NCBI GenBank assembly: GCA_029778935.1
Contig: JAKPBM010000131.1
Span: 1-9,386 of the forward strand
Reading direction: 5' to 3'
Source of the DNA: Bacillota bacterium
GTDB taxonomy: Bacteria > Bacillota > Clostridia > Oscillospirales > QAMX01
DNA length: 9,386 nt
The first letter of the stretch is position 1. Every line of letters begins with the position of its first letter. This document shows positions 1-5,211 of the stretch, piece by piece. A model generated the notes under the pieces. The model saw only the letters and a list, made by a program, of their open reading frames with translations. It was not told the DNA's origin and did not search any database. Made by a program: the position numbers and the translations under genes.

Positions 1-1
1 C

Positions 2-112
2 AGCACCGTTAACGGCAATAAGGAAATCCCCCGCTCGGGCCGCGGCCCCAACCAGCTGCGGGTCGGCACCGTCAACGGCGACATCGACGTGGACATCCGC
101 CCGGCAAACTAA
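2..112 (+). CDS. C-terminal end of a DUF4097-family beta-strand repeat protein (5' truncated by the window edge)
   Basis: Reading from base 2, an open frame of 36 codons ends at TAA 110-112. The peptide contains two spaced copies of a T-V-N-G motif: STVNGN at the window edge and VGTVNGDIDVDI near the end. Repeated T-x-N-G-D-I-x-V strands are typical of the DUF4097 (putative adhesin) domain, a right-handed beta-solenoid found in bacterial surface or envelope-stress proteins, so I infer that this is the last coil of such a protein. No membrane segment or sorting signal follows; the chain ends in RPAN. The start, full length and upstream neighbours lie outside the window. The function of the family is not firmly known. 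With so few residues the family call is fairly but not fully secure, while the reading frame itself is clear. Confidence 0.6.
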   Translation, partial: STVNGNKEIPRSGRGPNQLRVGTVNGDIDVDIRPAN

Positions 113-282
113 GCGGCAGGAAAATCCGGCGGGCAAAGTATCCCGGCAAAAGGGGCGGCTGCCCTGCCCCGCATTTTGCCAAAGCGTTTTGCAAAAACCA
201 AACCGCCGCCCCGGCGCGGCTCTTCACGCCAGACCGGAAGTCTCCCAAAACACAGTTTCTTAATCTGATATAAAGGTACGGC
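113..282. other. Intergenic spacer after the DUF4097 gene
   Basis: This GC-rich stretch follows the stop codon and precedes the terminator hairpin. It contains G- and C-rich runs that could fold (GGGGCGG near 151 against CCGCCCC near 207) and a TTTTGCAAAA palindrome (187-196). I see no gene with a ribosome binding site; the open frame on the minus strand here is low-complexity Arg/Pro-rich sequence without family features. Confidence 0.5.
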
Positions 283-313
283 AAAACCCCTCGCATGCTA
301 TGCGAGGGGTTTT
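283..313. terminator. Bidirectional intrinsic terminator between the DUF4097 gene and the DtxR-like gene
   Basis: CCCCTCGCAT (287-296) pairs perfectly with ATGCGAGGGG (300-309) around a GCT loop. The stem is flanked by AAAA (283-286) and TTTTT (310-314), so a U-tract follows it on either strand. It lies between two convergent genes and serves both. Confidence 0.88.
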
Positions 314-319
314 TGGTTA

Positions 320-694
320 CTATTTGTTCAGTTCCTGTTCAATCCGGTTTTTAATCTTTTCGTAAGTTTCTTCGCTCAGCACATGTTCTGCCCGGCAGGC
401 GTCTTTCCGGGCGGTTTCCGGAGACACTCCCAGGGAAATGAAATAGTCGGTCAGCAGTTTGTGCCGCTCGTACATGCGCTCCGCGATCGCGCGGCCCTTC
501 TCCGTAAGGGTGATAAAGCCGTGCTGATCCATATTGACAAGGCCGTTTCCTCTGAATTTCTTCATGGCATAGCTGACACTCGGTTTGGAAAAGCCGAGTG
601 CGTTGGCCACGTCAATCGAGCGAACCTGCCCGTTCTGCAGGTGCAGCATCCAGATGGTTTCCAGATAGTTTTCGGCGGATTCCTGAATCTTCAT
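320..694 (-). CDS. DtxR/MntR-family metal-dependent transcriptional repressor, short (no SH3-like domain)
   Basis: A 124-aa protein, presumed to bind DNA as a metal-loaded dimer and to repress iron or manganese uptake genes. The N-terminal winged helix spans about residues 5-65, with the recognition region around SIDVANALGFSKPSVSYAMK (26-45). The metal-binding and dimerisation helices follow at about 70-120. Visible candidate ligands are E12, H78, C100, E103 and H104. The Cys in D-A-C-R-A-E-H matches the DtxR/IdeR pattern, where MntR has Glu. The position equal to DtxR Met10 or MntR Asp8 is Asn9, fitting neither classic type. The C-terminal SH3-like domain of full DtxR is absent, which is common in Clostridia homologues. 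The start is ATG 694 with a GGTGA Shine-Dalgarno 6 nt upstream. It follows nfo on the same strand after a 59-nt gap and is probably co-transcribed with it. Metal specificity cannot be fixed from sequence. Confidence 0.9.
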   Translation of the reverse strand: MKIQESAENYLETIWMLHLQNGQVRSIDVANALGFSKPSVSYAMKKFRGNGLVNMDQHGFITLTEKGRAIAERMYERHKLLTDYFISLGVSPETARKDACRAEHVLSEETYEKIKNRIEQELNK

Positions 695-718
695 ATATCG
701 TCACCGGCCTTCTCATAA

Positions 719-734
719 AATTTCGAGGGAAATT
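719..734. promoter_or_regulatory. Small inverted repeat upstream of the DtxR-like gene (possible operator)
   Basis: AATTTC (719-724) and GAAATT (729-734) form a 6-4-6 inverted repeat in the nfo to DtxR-like gap, about 25-40 nt before the regulator's start codon. Metal-dependent repressors often autoregulate, but this does not match the classic DtxR or MntR box. The assignment as an operator is only an inference. Confidence 0.25.
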
Positions 735-753
735 CCAACCGAGAGCGGCATGT

Positions 754-1584
754 TTACCGGTACAGCCCCTTTAACAGGGCGATTTCCTCGGCGTACCCTT
801 CCAGCTCGTTGGGCGTTTCCAGATAGAAGGGCAGTTCCCTTAACAGGGGGTGGTTGATGAACCGTTCGAAAAACGCAAGGCCCAAATAGCCCCGCCCGAT
901 TTTCTCATGCCGGTCCTTGTGGCTCTGGTAGGGGTTTTTGGTGTCGTTAATGTGGATGGCCTTAAGCCGATCCAATCCAATTACCTTATCAAACTCGGCC
1001 AGAACGCCGTCTAAGTCGTTTACGATATCGTACCCCGCGTCGTAAATATGGCATGTGTCCAGACACACGCCCAGCCGCGGGCCCGCCTTCGTGCCGTCGA
1101 TAATGGCGCGAAGCTCTTCAAACCGGCCGCCGACTTCGCTGCCCTTGCCGGACATGGTTTCCAGCAAAATCGTCGTATGAGGCCCCCGTTCCGCCGCCTC
1201 GTCCAGCAGTTCGCAGATCAGACGGATGCCCTCCTCCGTGCCCTGGCCGACGTGGCTGCCCGGATGGAAGTTGTAGTAGGCGCCCGGCACATATTCCAGC
1301 CGCTCCAAATCGTCCAGAAACACCATCCGCGCAAACTCGCGGACTTTCAAGTCCGCCGCGGCGGGGTTCAGCGTATACGGGGCGTGGGCCAGAATCGGGG
1401 CGAAGTCGTGCTCTTTGGCAAACTGAAGAAACGCCGCCGCGTCCTCGGGGTCCACCGCTTTGGCCTGCCCGCCCCGCGGGTTGCGGGTGAAGAACTGGAA
1501 GGTGTTGCCGCCGATAGAGAGGGCTTCCTTCCCCATGTGCATATACCCTTTTGAGGCTGATAGATGGCATCCGATTTTCAGCAT
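754..1584 (-). CDS. nfo: Endonuclease IV (AP endonuclease)
   Basis: Cleaves DNA 5' to abasic sites and trims 3'-blocked ends in base excision repair, using a trinuclear Zn centre in a TIM barrel. The 276-aa protein starts [13 protein letters not shown], as family members do. All nine family metal ligands can be found: H67 (LAHAPY), H107 (YNFHPGS), E142 (LLETM), D176 and H179 ([13 protein letters not shown]), H211 (KAIHINDTK), D224 and H226 (KDRHEKIG) and E256 (YLETPNE). The open frame extends 9 codons further, to an ATG at 1611. I chose ATG 1584 because GGGAGGA lies directly before it, a promoter at 1624-1652 would leave the upstream ATG almost at the transcript start, and homologues begin here. 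A DtxR-like gene follows on the same strand. Length is close to the usual 275-290 aa. Confidence 0.96.
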   Translation of the reverse strand: MLKIGCHLSASKGYMHMGKEALSIGGNTFQFFTRNPRGGQAKAVDPEDAAAFLQFAKEHDFAPILAHAPYTLNPAAADLKVREFARMVFLDDLERLEYVPGAYYNFHPGSHVGQGTEEGIRLICELLDEAAERGPHTTILLETMSGKGSEVGGRFEELRAIIDGTKAGPRLGVCLDTCHIYDAGYDIVNDLDGVLAEFDKVIGLDRLKAIHINDTKNPYQSHKDRHEKIGRGYLGLAFFERFINHPLLRELPFYLETPNELEGYAEEIALLKGLYR

Positions 1585-1587
1585 ATG

Positions 1588-1594
1588 TCCTCCC
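1588..1594 (-). promoter_or_regulatory. Ribosome binding site that fixes the nfo start
   Basis: On the minus strand GGGAGGA is followed by CAT and then ATG. The spacing of 3-4 nt is shorter than ideal, but the match is strong. No comparable site precedes the alternative ATG at 1611. Confidence 0.65.
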
Positions 1595-1623
1595 GGGCCT
1601 TTTTGACCCATACGGTTTCAATT

Positions 1624-1652
1624 ATTATATCACATTAATCTTAAAAAATGAA
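1624..1652 (-). promoter_or_regulatory. Promoter for nfo
   Basis: On the minus strand the order is TTCATT (-35, weak, 1647-1652), a 17-nt spacer, then TATAAT (1624-1629) preceded by TGA, giving an extended -10. Transcription would start near 1617, leaving a leader of about 30 nt before ATG 1584. Confidence 0.6.
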
Positions 1653-1777
1653 TATACTAGATCTCTCCAATTTTCTCATATCGGCCCTTTTCAGGCATGC
1701 CGCCGTCCTCGATCAAAGGACATTACGCTTTTTTTACCTTATTTCTCCTCAATTTAAAATTTATTTAAATTCGGCTC

Positions 1778-1806
1778 TTGTTTTTACAGTTTCTTTATGT
1801 TATAAT
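1778..1806 (+). promoter_or_regulatory. Promoter-like site inside the AT-rich spacer
   Basis: TTGTTT (1778-1783), a 17-nt spacer and TATAAT (1801-1806) are in consensus arrangement, and TGT directly before TATAAT gives an extended -10. No gene with a ribosome binding site follows, but a strong hairpin does at 2020-2060. In AT-rich DNA such matches can arise by chance. Confidence 0.45.
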
Positions 1807-1812
1807 CCTTTA

Positions 1813-2065
1813 AAAGCCGTATATTTTATATCAATTTTATTATTGTTTTACACAACGGGCAAAGCCCGGATTCCCCTATACTGTACATTTTTCGCATCAG
1901 GCGCGTTTATGTTCCGTCATTGTATGATTTTTTAGGCAGGCCTTGCTATCCACTCAGGATGCTTCCACATACATAATCTCCCTCCAAACTTTTTCCCTAA
2001 CTCTCCTCTCATTCACTATACAACAAAGCCGCAAGGAAAGCTTCCTTGCGGCTTTGTTGTGTTTA
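1813..2065 (+). ncRNA. Candidate small non-coding RNA of about 250 nt
   Basis: Inferred from three signals: a promoter-like site ending at 1806, no plausible coding frame downstream, and a perfect 19-bp hairpin at 2020-2060 followed by a U-containing tail. The predicted transcript has a small hairpin at 1856-1868 and an unpaired CU-rich segment just before the terminator (CTCCCTCC 1978-1985, TCCCTA 1994-1999, CTCTCCTCTC 2001-2010). C-rich segments of this kind occur in known Gram-positive regulatory RNAs, where they pair with Shine-Dalgarno sequences. The longest credible peptide is an 8-codon frame starting at ATG 1909 and ending at TAG 1933-1935. I do not recognise a known RNA family such as 6S, tmRNA, RNase P or SRP RNA. 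The region could instead be a decayed remnant. Confidence 0.35.
2020..2065. terminator. Strong hairpin terminator, copy A of a repeated module
   Basis: A perfect 19-bp stem (2020-2038 with 2042-2060) surrounds a 3-nt loop. The arms are ACAACAAAGCCGCAAGGAA and its complement, and TGTGTTTA follows. The stem's outer A/T pairs provide U-rich sequence on either strand. No gene ends just upstream of it. The same arm sequence recurs at 3965-4001. Confidence 0.75.
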
Positions 2066-2307
2066 CCCTGCTTTTTCGGATTTCTTATACGCCAAAACAG
2101 ACATGTTTTATGGATAACTCGCCGTTAGGTGACATTCTTAGTTACGTATTCTTCTTATGCTTATTTCACTTACTGGAAAATGTTACCGTTACTGCAACTT
2201 GTAAATATATTTTAATTATTAGTTAATATTCTTCTAATTGCAATATTTATTACATAACTATTAAAGTATAATGCATAATAATTTAATTGTAATTTAACTT
2301 ATTTCTA

Positions 2308-2336
2308 TTGTGTTTACGAAATTGTTATGATATAAT
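2308..2336 (+). promoter_or_regulatory. Promoter of the lipoprotein gene
   Basis: TTGTGT (2308-2313) is followed by a 17-nt spacer and a perfect TATAAT (2331-2336). TGA just before the hexamer makes an extended -10, which compensates for the weak -35. The transcript would start near 2343, giving a leader of about 150 nt. Confidence 0.65.
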
Positions 2337-2342
2337 GCGAAC

Positions 2343-2492
2343 TGTAAAGTAACGCCCTTCTTCATCGTACTTTACGCAAGTTTTCGTTGCGTAACAGAAG
2401 GGCGAGATCGGCCGATCTACACCGTAGTTTAACGTGAGCGCGCTTCCTCATTACAAGCTTGCCCTGATTTGCAAGCGGAAAGGGGTATTGTC
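2343..2492 (+). promoter_or_regulatory. Structured 5' leader of the lipoprotein gene with several inverted repeats
   Basis: Several pairings are visible. CGCCCTTCT (2353-2361) pairs with AGAAGGGCG (2396-2404). Inside that, TTACGCAA (2372-2379) pairs with TTGCGTAA (2387-2394). GTAAAGTA (2344-2351) can pair with TACTTTAC (2368-2375), which shares bases 2372-2375 with the inner stem, so the two cannot form together. Directly after comes the perfect palindrome AGATCGGCCGATCT (2405-2418). A further 6-bp hairpin, GCTTGC (2457-2462) with GCAAGC (2471-2476), ends just before the ribosome binding site AAAGGGG. I do not recognise a known riboswitch. The leader may hold operators, an RNA switch, or both. 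Confidence 0.5.
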
Positions 2493-3914
2493 ATGTTAAA
2501 GCGTAAGATTTGGCTACTCGTATGCATCTTAGCCATGGTTTTGGCGCTGTTTGCCGGCTGCAACAAGTCGGAGGACGGTAAAGAAACCACCCCCGCTACC
2601 ACAACCCCGCAGTCGCAGCCTGCCACCACGTCGGAACCCGCCACCACCACGGAAGAAACCTTCGATTTCAAGGGATATGAGTTTACCATCTCCACCGGCG
2701 CCGCCTTCCCCCGCCGCAACGAAGACGGCAGCTTCGTCAGCGCCAAGGACGAAGAATGGTACGAAAAGTACCTGGATCTGGAGGACAAGTACAACATTAA
2801 AATCGTTCGCGTAGACGTCCCCGGCGACGCGCTGGAAGTGCTGACTTCCTACGGCATGTCCGGCGACAAGGCCGCCGACCTGTTCTTCTGCCGGCAAACG
2901 GCGTACTGGCCCGCCGGCAAGGCCGGGTATGTGCTGCCGGTCAGCGAGGGGAAACTAGCCGAGCTGGGGCTGAACTGCTTTGACGAAACCCGCTGGTTCC
3001 AGCCGGCGGTGCTGAACACCGCCCTGCTCGGCAAATACTGGGGCCTGCAGGTGGCTTCCAAGTACATCGCCGTGCCTTCCGGCTACTTCATCACCTTTAA
3101 CAAGGAGCTGGTGGCCGAAGCCGGCTATGACAACCTCTACGACATGGTCCGCAACAAGACCTGGCGGTACGACGTCTACATGGACATCGCCCGCAAGACC
3201 ACCAAGGACACCGACGGCGACGGCGTGCCCGACATCTGGGGTACGGGCGCCACGGCCTGGGGCAACGAGATTTTAACCAACAACGTGGACTACGTCGGCC
3301 CCGACGCTTCCGGCCGCTGGGTGTTCCAGGCCAACTCCAAGGAAGGTTTGGAAGCCCTTGAGTTCCTCTATGAGATGAACTTCGGCAGCAAGACCCGCTG
3401 GGACGAAAGCTCCAGCGTAGTGCGCCAGGGCTTTGCCGACGGCAAGGTCGCCTTCAACTTCGCCACCATGAGCGACATTGACGGCCCGACCAAGGTCATC
3501 TATAACTCCAACCACGATTACGGCATCATTCCGATTCCCCTCGGCCCCAGCGGCACCGACTATGTCGCCGGTCACGCCAACAACGACTGCTACGTCATCC
3601 AGGCCTCCAACAAGGACCTTGACAAGGTGGTCAAAATCCTAAACGACTGGGCGCTGATCGTCAACGACACGGAAAGCTATCTAGAAATGCTGGACGACGG
3701 CCGCTGCAGAACCCCCGAGGACAAGGAAATGATGATCGAGTACATTATCCCGAAGTTCGGCCTCTGCAAGCGGAAGGTCAACCCCACCATCGACGATCTG
3801 CTGGCCGACGAGTTCATCGCCAGCTTCTCCTACGGCGGCTATACGCCGGCCCAGGCCATCGAAGCTTTCGCCGATCGGATTCAGCAGGCGCTGGACGATT
3901 TCTTTGGTCAGTAA
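2493..3914 (+). CDS. Lipoprotein extracellular solute-binding protein (ABC transporter family 1 type)
   Basis: A 473-aa secreted lipoprotein, expected to be anchored outside the membrane and to hand a ligand, most often a sugar or oligosaccharide in this family, to an ABC importer. The N-terminus has positive residues (KRK), a hydrophobic core and a lipobox LFAGC with Cys23. A Thr/Ser/Pro-rich linker covers about 24-57. The binding domain starts near 58 and includes the family-typical YFITFNKEL (198-205) and a D-T-D-G-D-G loop (239-244) resembling a calcium loop. The start is ATG 2493, with AAAGGGG 7 nt upstream; this also puts the signal peptide at the very N-terminus, unlike the upstream TTG at 2469. 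No permease or ATPase gene adjoins it: it is a single-gene unit with its own promoter, a long structured leader and a terminator. The ligand cannot be inferred. Confidence 0.88.
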   Translation: MLKRKIWLLVCILAMVLALFAGCNKSEDGKETTPATTTPQSQPATTSEPATTTEETFDFKGYEFTISTGAAFPRRNEDGSFVSAKDEEWYEKYLDLEDKYNIKIVRVDVPGDALEVLTSYGMSGDKAADLFFCRQTAYWPAGKAGYVLPVSEGKLAELGLNCFDETRWFQPAVLNTALLGKYWGLQVASKYIAVPSGYFITFNKELVAEAGYDNLYDMVRNKTWRYDVYMDIARKTTKDTDGDGVPDIWGTGATAWGNEILTNNVDYVGPDASGRWVFQANSKEGLEALEFLYEMNFGSKTRWDESSSVVRQGFADGKVAFNFATMSDIDGPTKVIYNSNHDYGIIPIPLGPSGTDYVAGHANNDCYVIQASNKDLDKVVKILNDWALIVNDTESYLEMLDDGRCRTPEDKEMMIEYIIPKFGLCKRKVNPTIDDLLADEFIASFSYGGYTPAQAIEAFADRIQQALDDFFGQ

Positions 3915-3918
3915 CTAG

Positions 3919-3964
3919 CTCCCTCCTCCCTAGTTACCATAAAATCCTACTCTCCCTCACTACA
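3919..3964 (+). other. CU-rich 3' UTR segment of the lipoprotein transcript
   Basis: Just after the stop codon the transcript carries CTCCCTCC (3919-3926), TCCCTA (3927-3932), CTCTCC (3950-3955) and CACTA (3958-3962). The same short blocks, in the same order, precede the similar hairpin at 2020-2060. Confidence 0.5.
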
Positions 3965-4001
3965 ACAACAAAGCCGCAAGGAACCCTTGCGGCTTTGTTG
4001 T
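3965..4001. terminator. Bidirectional hairpin terminator, copy B of a repeated module
   Basis: A perfect 17-bp stem (3965-3981 with 3985-4001) has an AAC loop. The arms, ACAACAAAGCCGCAAGG and complement, match copy A at 2020-2060. It lies between the convergent lipoprotein gene and serA and would terminate both; A/T-rich outer pairs give U-rich ends in each direction. Confidence 0.85.
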
Positions 4002-4026
4002 GTTTATTAGGCAGTGTGTACTGAGC

Positions 4027-5199
4027 TTACCGGATTACGCGGATGCGCAGGATGCCGGGCACTTTCCGAAGGCATTCCAGCACTTCCTCGGTGATTTCGT
4101 CGTCGGTTTCCACCAGCGTGCAGGCGTAGCTGTGCTTGGACTTGTTGATCATGTGCTCGATGTTCAAGCCCGTCCGCGCCAGGGCGGTGGAGATGGAGCC
4201 GACCATGTTGGGGATGTTGCGGTGGATGGCGCAGAGGCGGTACTTCGACACTCTGGGCAGGTAAATGTCCGGCAGGTTGACGGAGTTGTGGATGTTGCCG
4301 TTGCAGAGGTAGTCGGACACGGCGTCGGCGGCCATCACGGCGCAGTTGTCCTCGCTTTCCGGCGTGGACGCGCCCAAATGGGGAATGCAGATGGTGTTGG
4401 GCATGGACAGGGTCTTGGCGTTGGGGAAGTCGGTCACATAGCAGGCCACTTTGCCGCTCTTCAGCGCGTCGCACATGGCGTCGTCGTCCACCAGCTCCGC
4501 CCGGGCCAGGTTGATAATCCGCGCGCCGTCCTTCATCTTGGCAAGGCTGTCGGCGTTGATCATGTACCGGGTTTCGTCGTTTAAAGGCACATGGAGGGAG
4601 ATATAGTCGCAGTTGGCGAAAATCTCCGCCTTGTCCGCCACCCGCTTGACGTTGCGGTTGATCCGCCACGCCGCTTCGACGGTCATATACGGGTCATAAC
4701 CCAGCACTTCCATCTCCAGCTGCACGGCCACGTCCGCCAGCATGGCGCCGATGGCGCCCAGGCCGATGATACCCAGGGTTTTGCCCTTCAGCTCCGGCCC
4801 CACAAAGCGGCTTTTGCCCTTTTCAATGAGGGCCGGGGCGGCTTCGCCCTCGTCCTTCAGGCCGGCCGCCCAGTTGACGGCTTCCACCAGATGGCGGGAG
4901 GAGAGCACCAGCGCCGCCACAGCCAGCTCTTTCACCGCGTTGGCGTTGGCGCCGGGCGTGTTGAACACTACGATGCCTTCCTCGCTGCACCTTGCCACGG
5001 GGATGTTGTTGACGCCGATGCCCGCGCGGCCGATGCAAAGGAGGCTGGCGGGGAAATCCGCCGTCGTAATATCCGCCGAGCGGAGGAGAATCGCGTCCGG
5101 CTCGCTGACGTTGGGGCCGTATTCAAACCGCTCCGGGTCCAGACGGGCCAGGCCCACTTCGGAAATGTTATTGTAAAGCTTTACCTTGAACTTGTTCAC
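4027..5199 (-). CDS. serA: D-3-phosphoglycerate dehydrogenase, short ACT-domain type
   Basis: Oxidises 3-phosphoglycerate to 3-phosphohydroxypyruvate with NAD, the first step of phosphorylated serine synthesis, in the cytosol. The 390-aa chain has the 2-hydroxyacid dehydrogenase substrate domain (about 1-95 and 285-310), a Rossmann domain with GLGAIG (146-151), catalytic Arg233 in NLARAELVD, and His274 in IPHLGAST. A C-terminal ACT domain (about 321-390) probably senses serine or another amino acid. The stretch that carries the catalytic Glu in many relatives (D-V-F-E-x-E-P) is shortened to YVTDFPN (254-260), so the usual Glu is not evident. As I recall, this is shared by a common short SerA subfamily in Clostridia. 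The start codon is GTG at 5199, with AGGGAG placed over the serC stop codon TAG. It lies 12 nt after serC in the same operon. Confidence 0.94.
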   Translation of the reverse strand: MNKFKVKLYNNISEVGLARLDPERFEYGPNVSEPDAILLRSADITTADFPASLLCIGRAGIGVNNIPVARCSEEGIVVFNTPGANANAVKELAVAALVLSSRHLVEAVNWAAGLKDEGEAAPALIEKGKSRFVGPELKGKTLGIIGLGAIGAMLADVAVQLEMEVLGYDPYMTVEAAWRINRNVKRVADKAEIFANCDYISLHVPLNDETRYMINADSLAKMKDGARIINLARAELVDDDAMCDALKSGKVACYVTDFPNAKTLSMPNTICIPHLGASTPESEDNCAVMAADAVSDYLCNGNIHNSVNLPDIYLPRVSKYRLCAIHRNIPNMVGSISTALARTGLNIEHMINKSKHSYACTLVETDDEITEEVLECLRKVPGILRIRVIR

Positions 5200-5211
5200 T
5201 CGTCTCTCTCC

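Larger units (their letters stand above)
1653..2307. other. AT-rich gene-free spacer
   Basis: About 650 nt between the nfo promoter and the promoter of the lipoprotein gene hold no convincing gene. Open frames here (for example 1648-1935) lack a ribosome binding site and give only Phe/Leu/Ile-rich sequence, as expected from AT-rich DNA. The spacer contains a promoter-like site (1778-1806), a small CGGGC-AAA-GCCCG hairpin (1856-1868), a CU-rich tract (1978-2018) and a strong terminator-type hairpin (2020-2060). Between 2066 and 2307 I see only AT-rich sequence and a lone TATAAT at 2267-2272 without a -35 partner. Confidence 0.6.

Noticed and set aside
1609..1611. Upstream ATG as the nfo start
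   Set aside because: It lies only a few bases after the predicted transcription start and lacks a ribosome binding site; the nine extra residues are not family-like.
1648..1935. Small plus-strand open frame in the AT-rich spacer, 95 codons, hydrophobic
   Set aside because: No ribosome binding site precedes its ATG, which overlaps the nfo promoter. The residue content is what AT-rich non-coding DNA gives by chance.
1943..2128. Plus-strand open frame running through the terminator hairpin
   Set aside because: It lacks an ATG and a ribosome binding site, and it is read straight through a perfect 19-bp terminator stem.
2125..2150. Possible insertion-sequence end around GTTAGGTGACATTC
   Set aside because: It loosely recalls some IS termini, but I find no inverted partner, target-site duplication or transposase remnant in the window.
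2267..2272. Second TATAAT upstream of the lipoprotein gene
   Set aside because: There is no -35 at 16-18 nt and no TG extension. The TATAAT at 2331-2336 has both better spacing and an extended -10.
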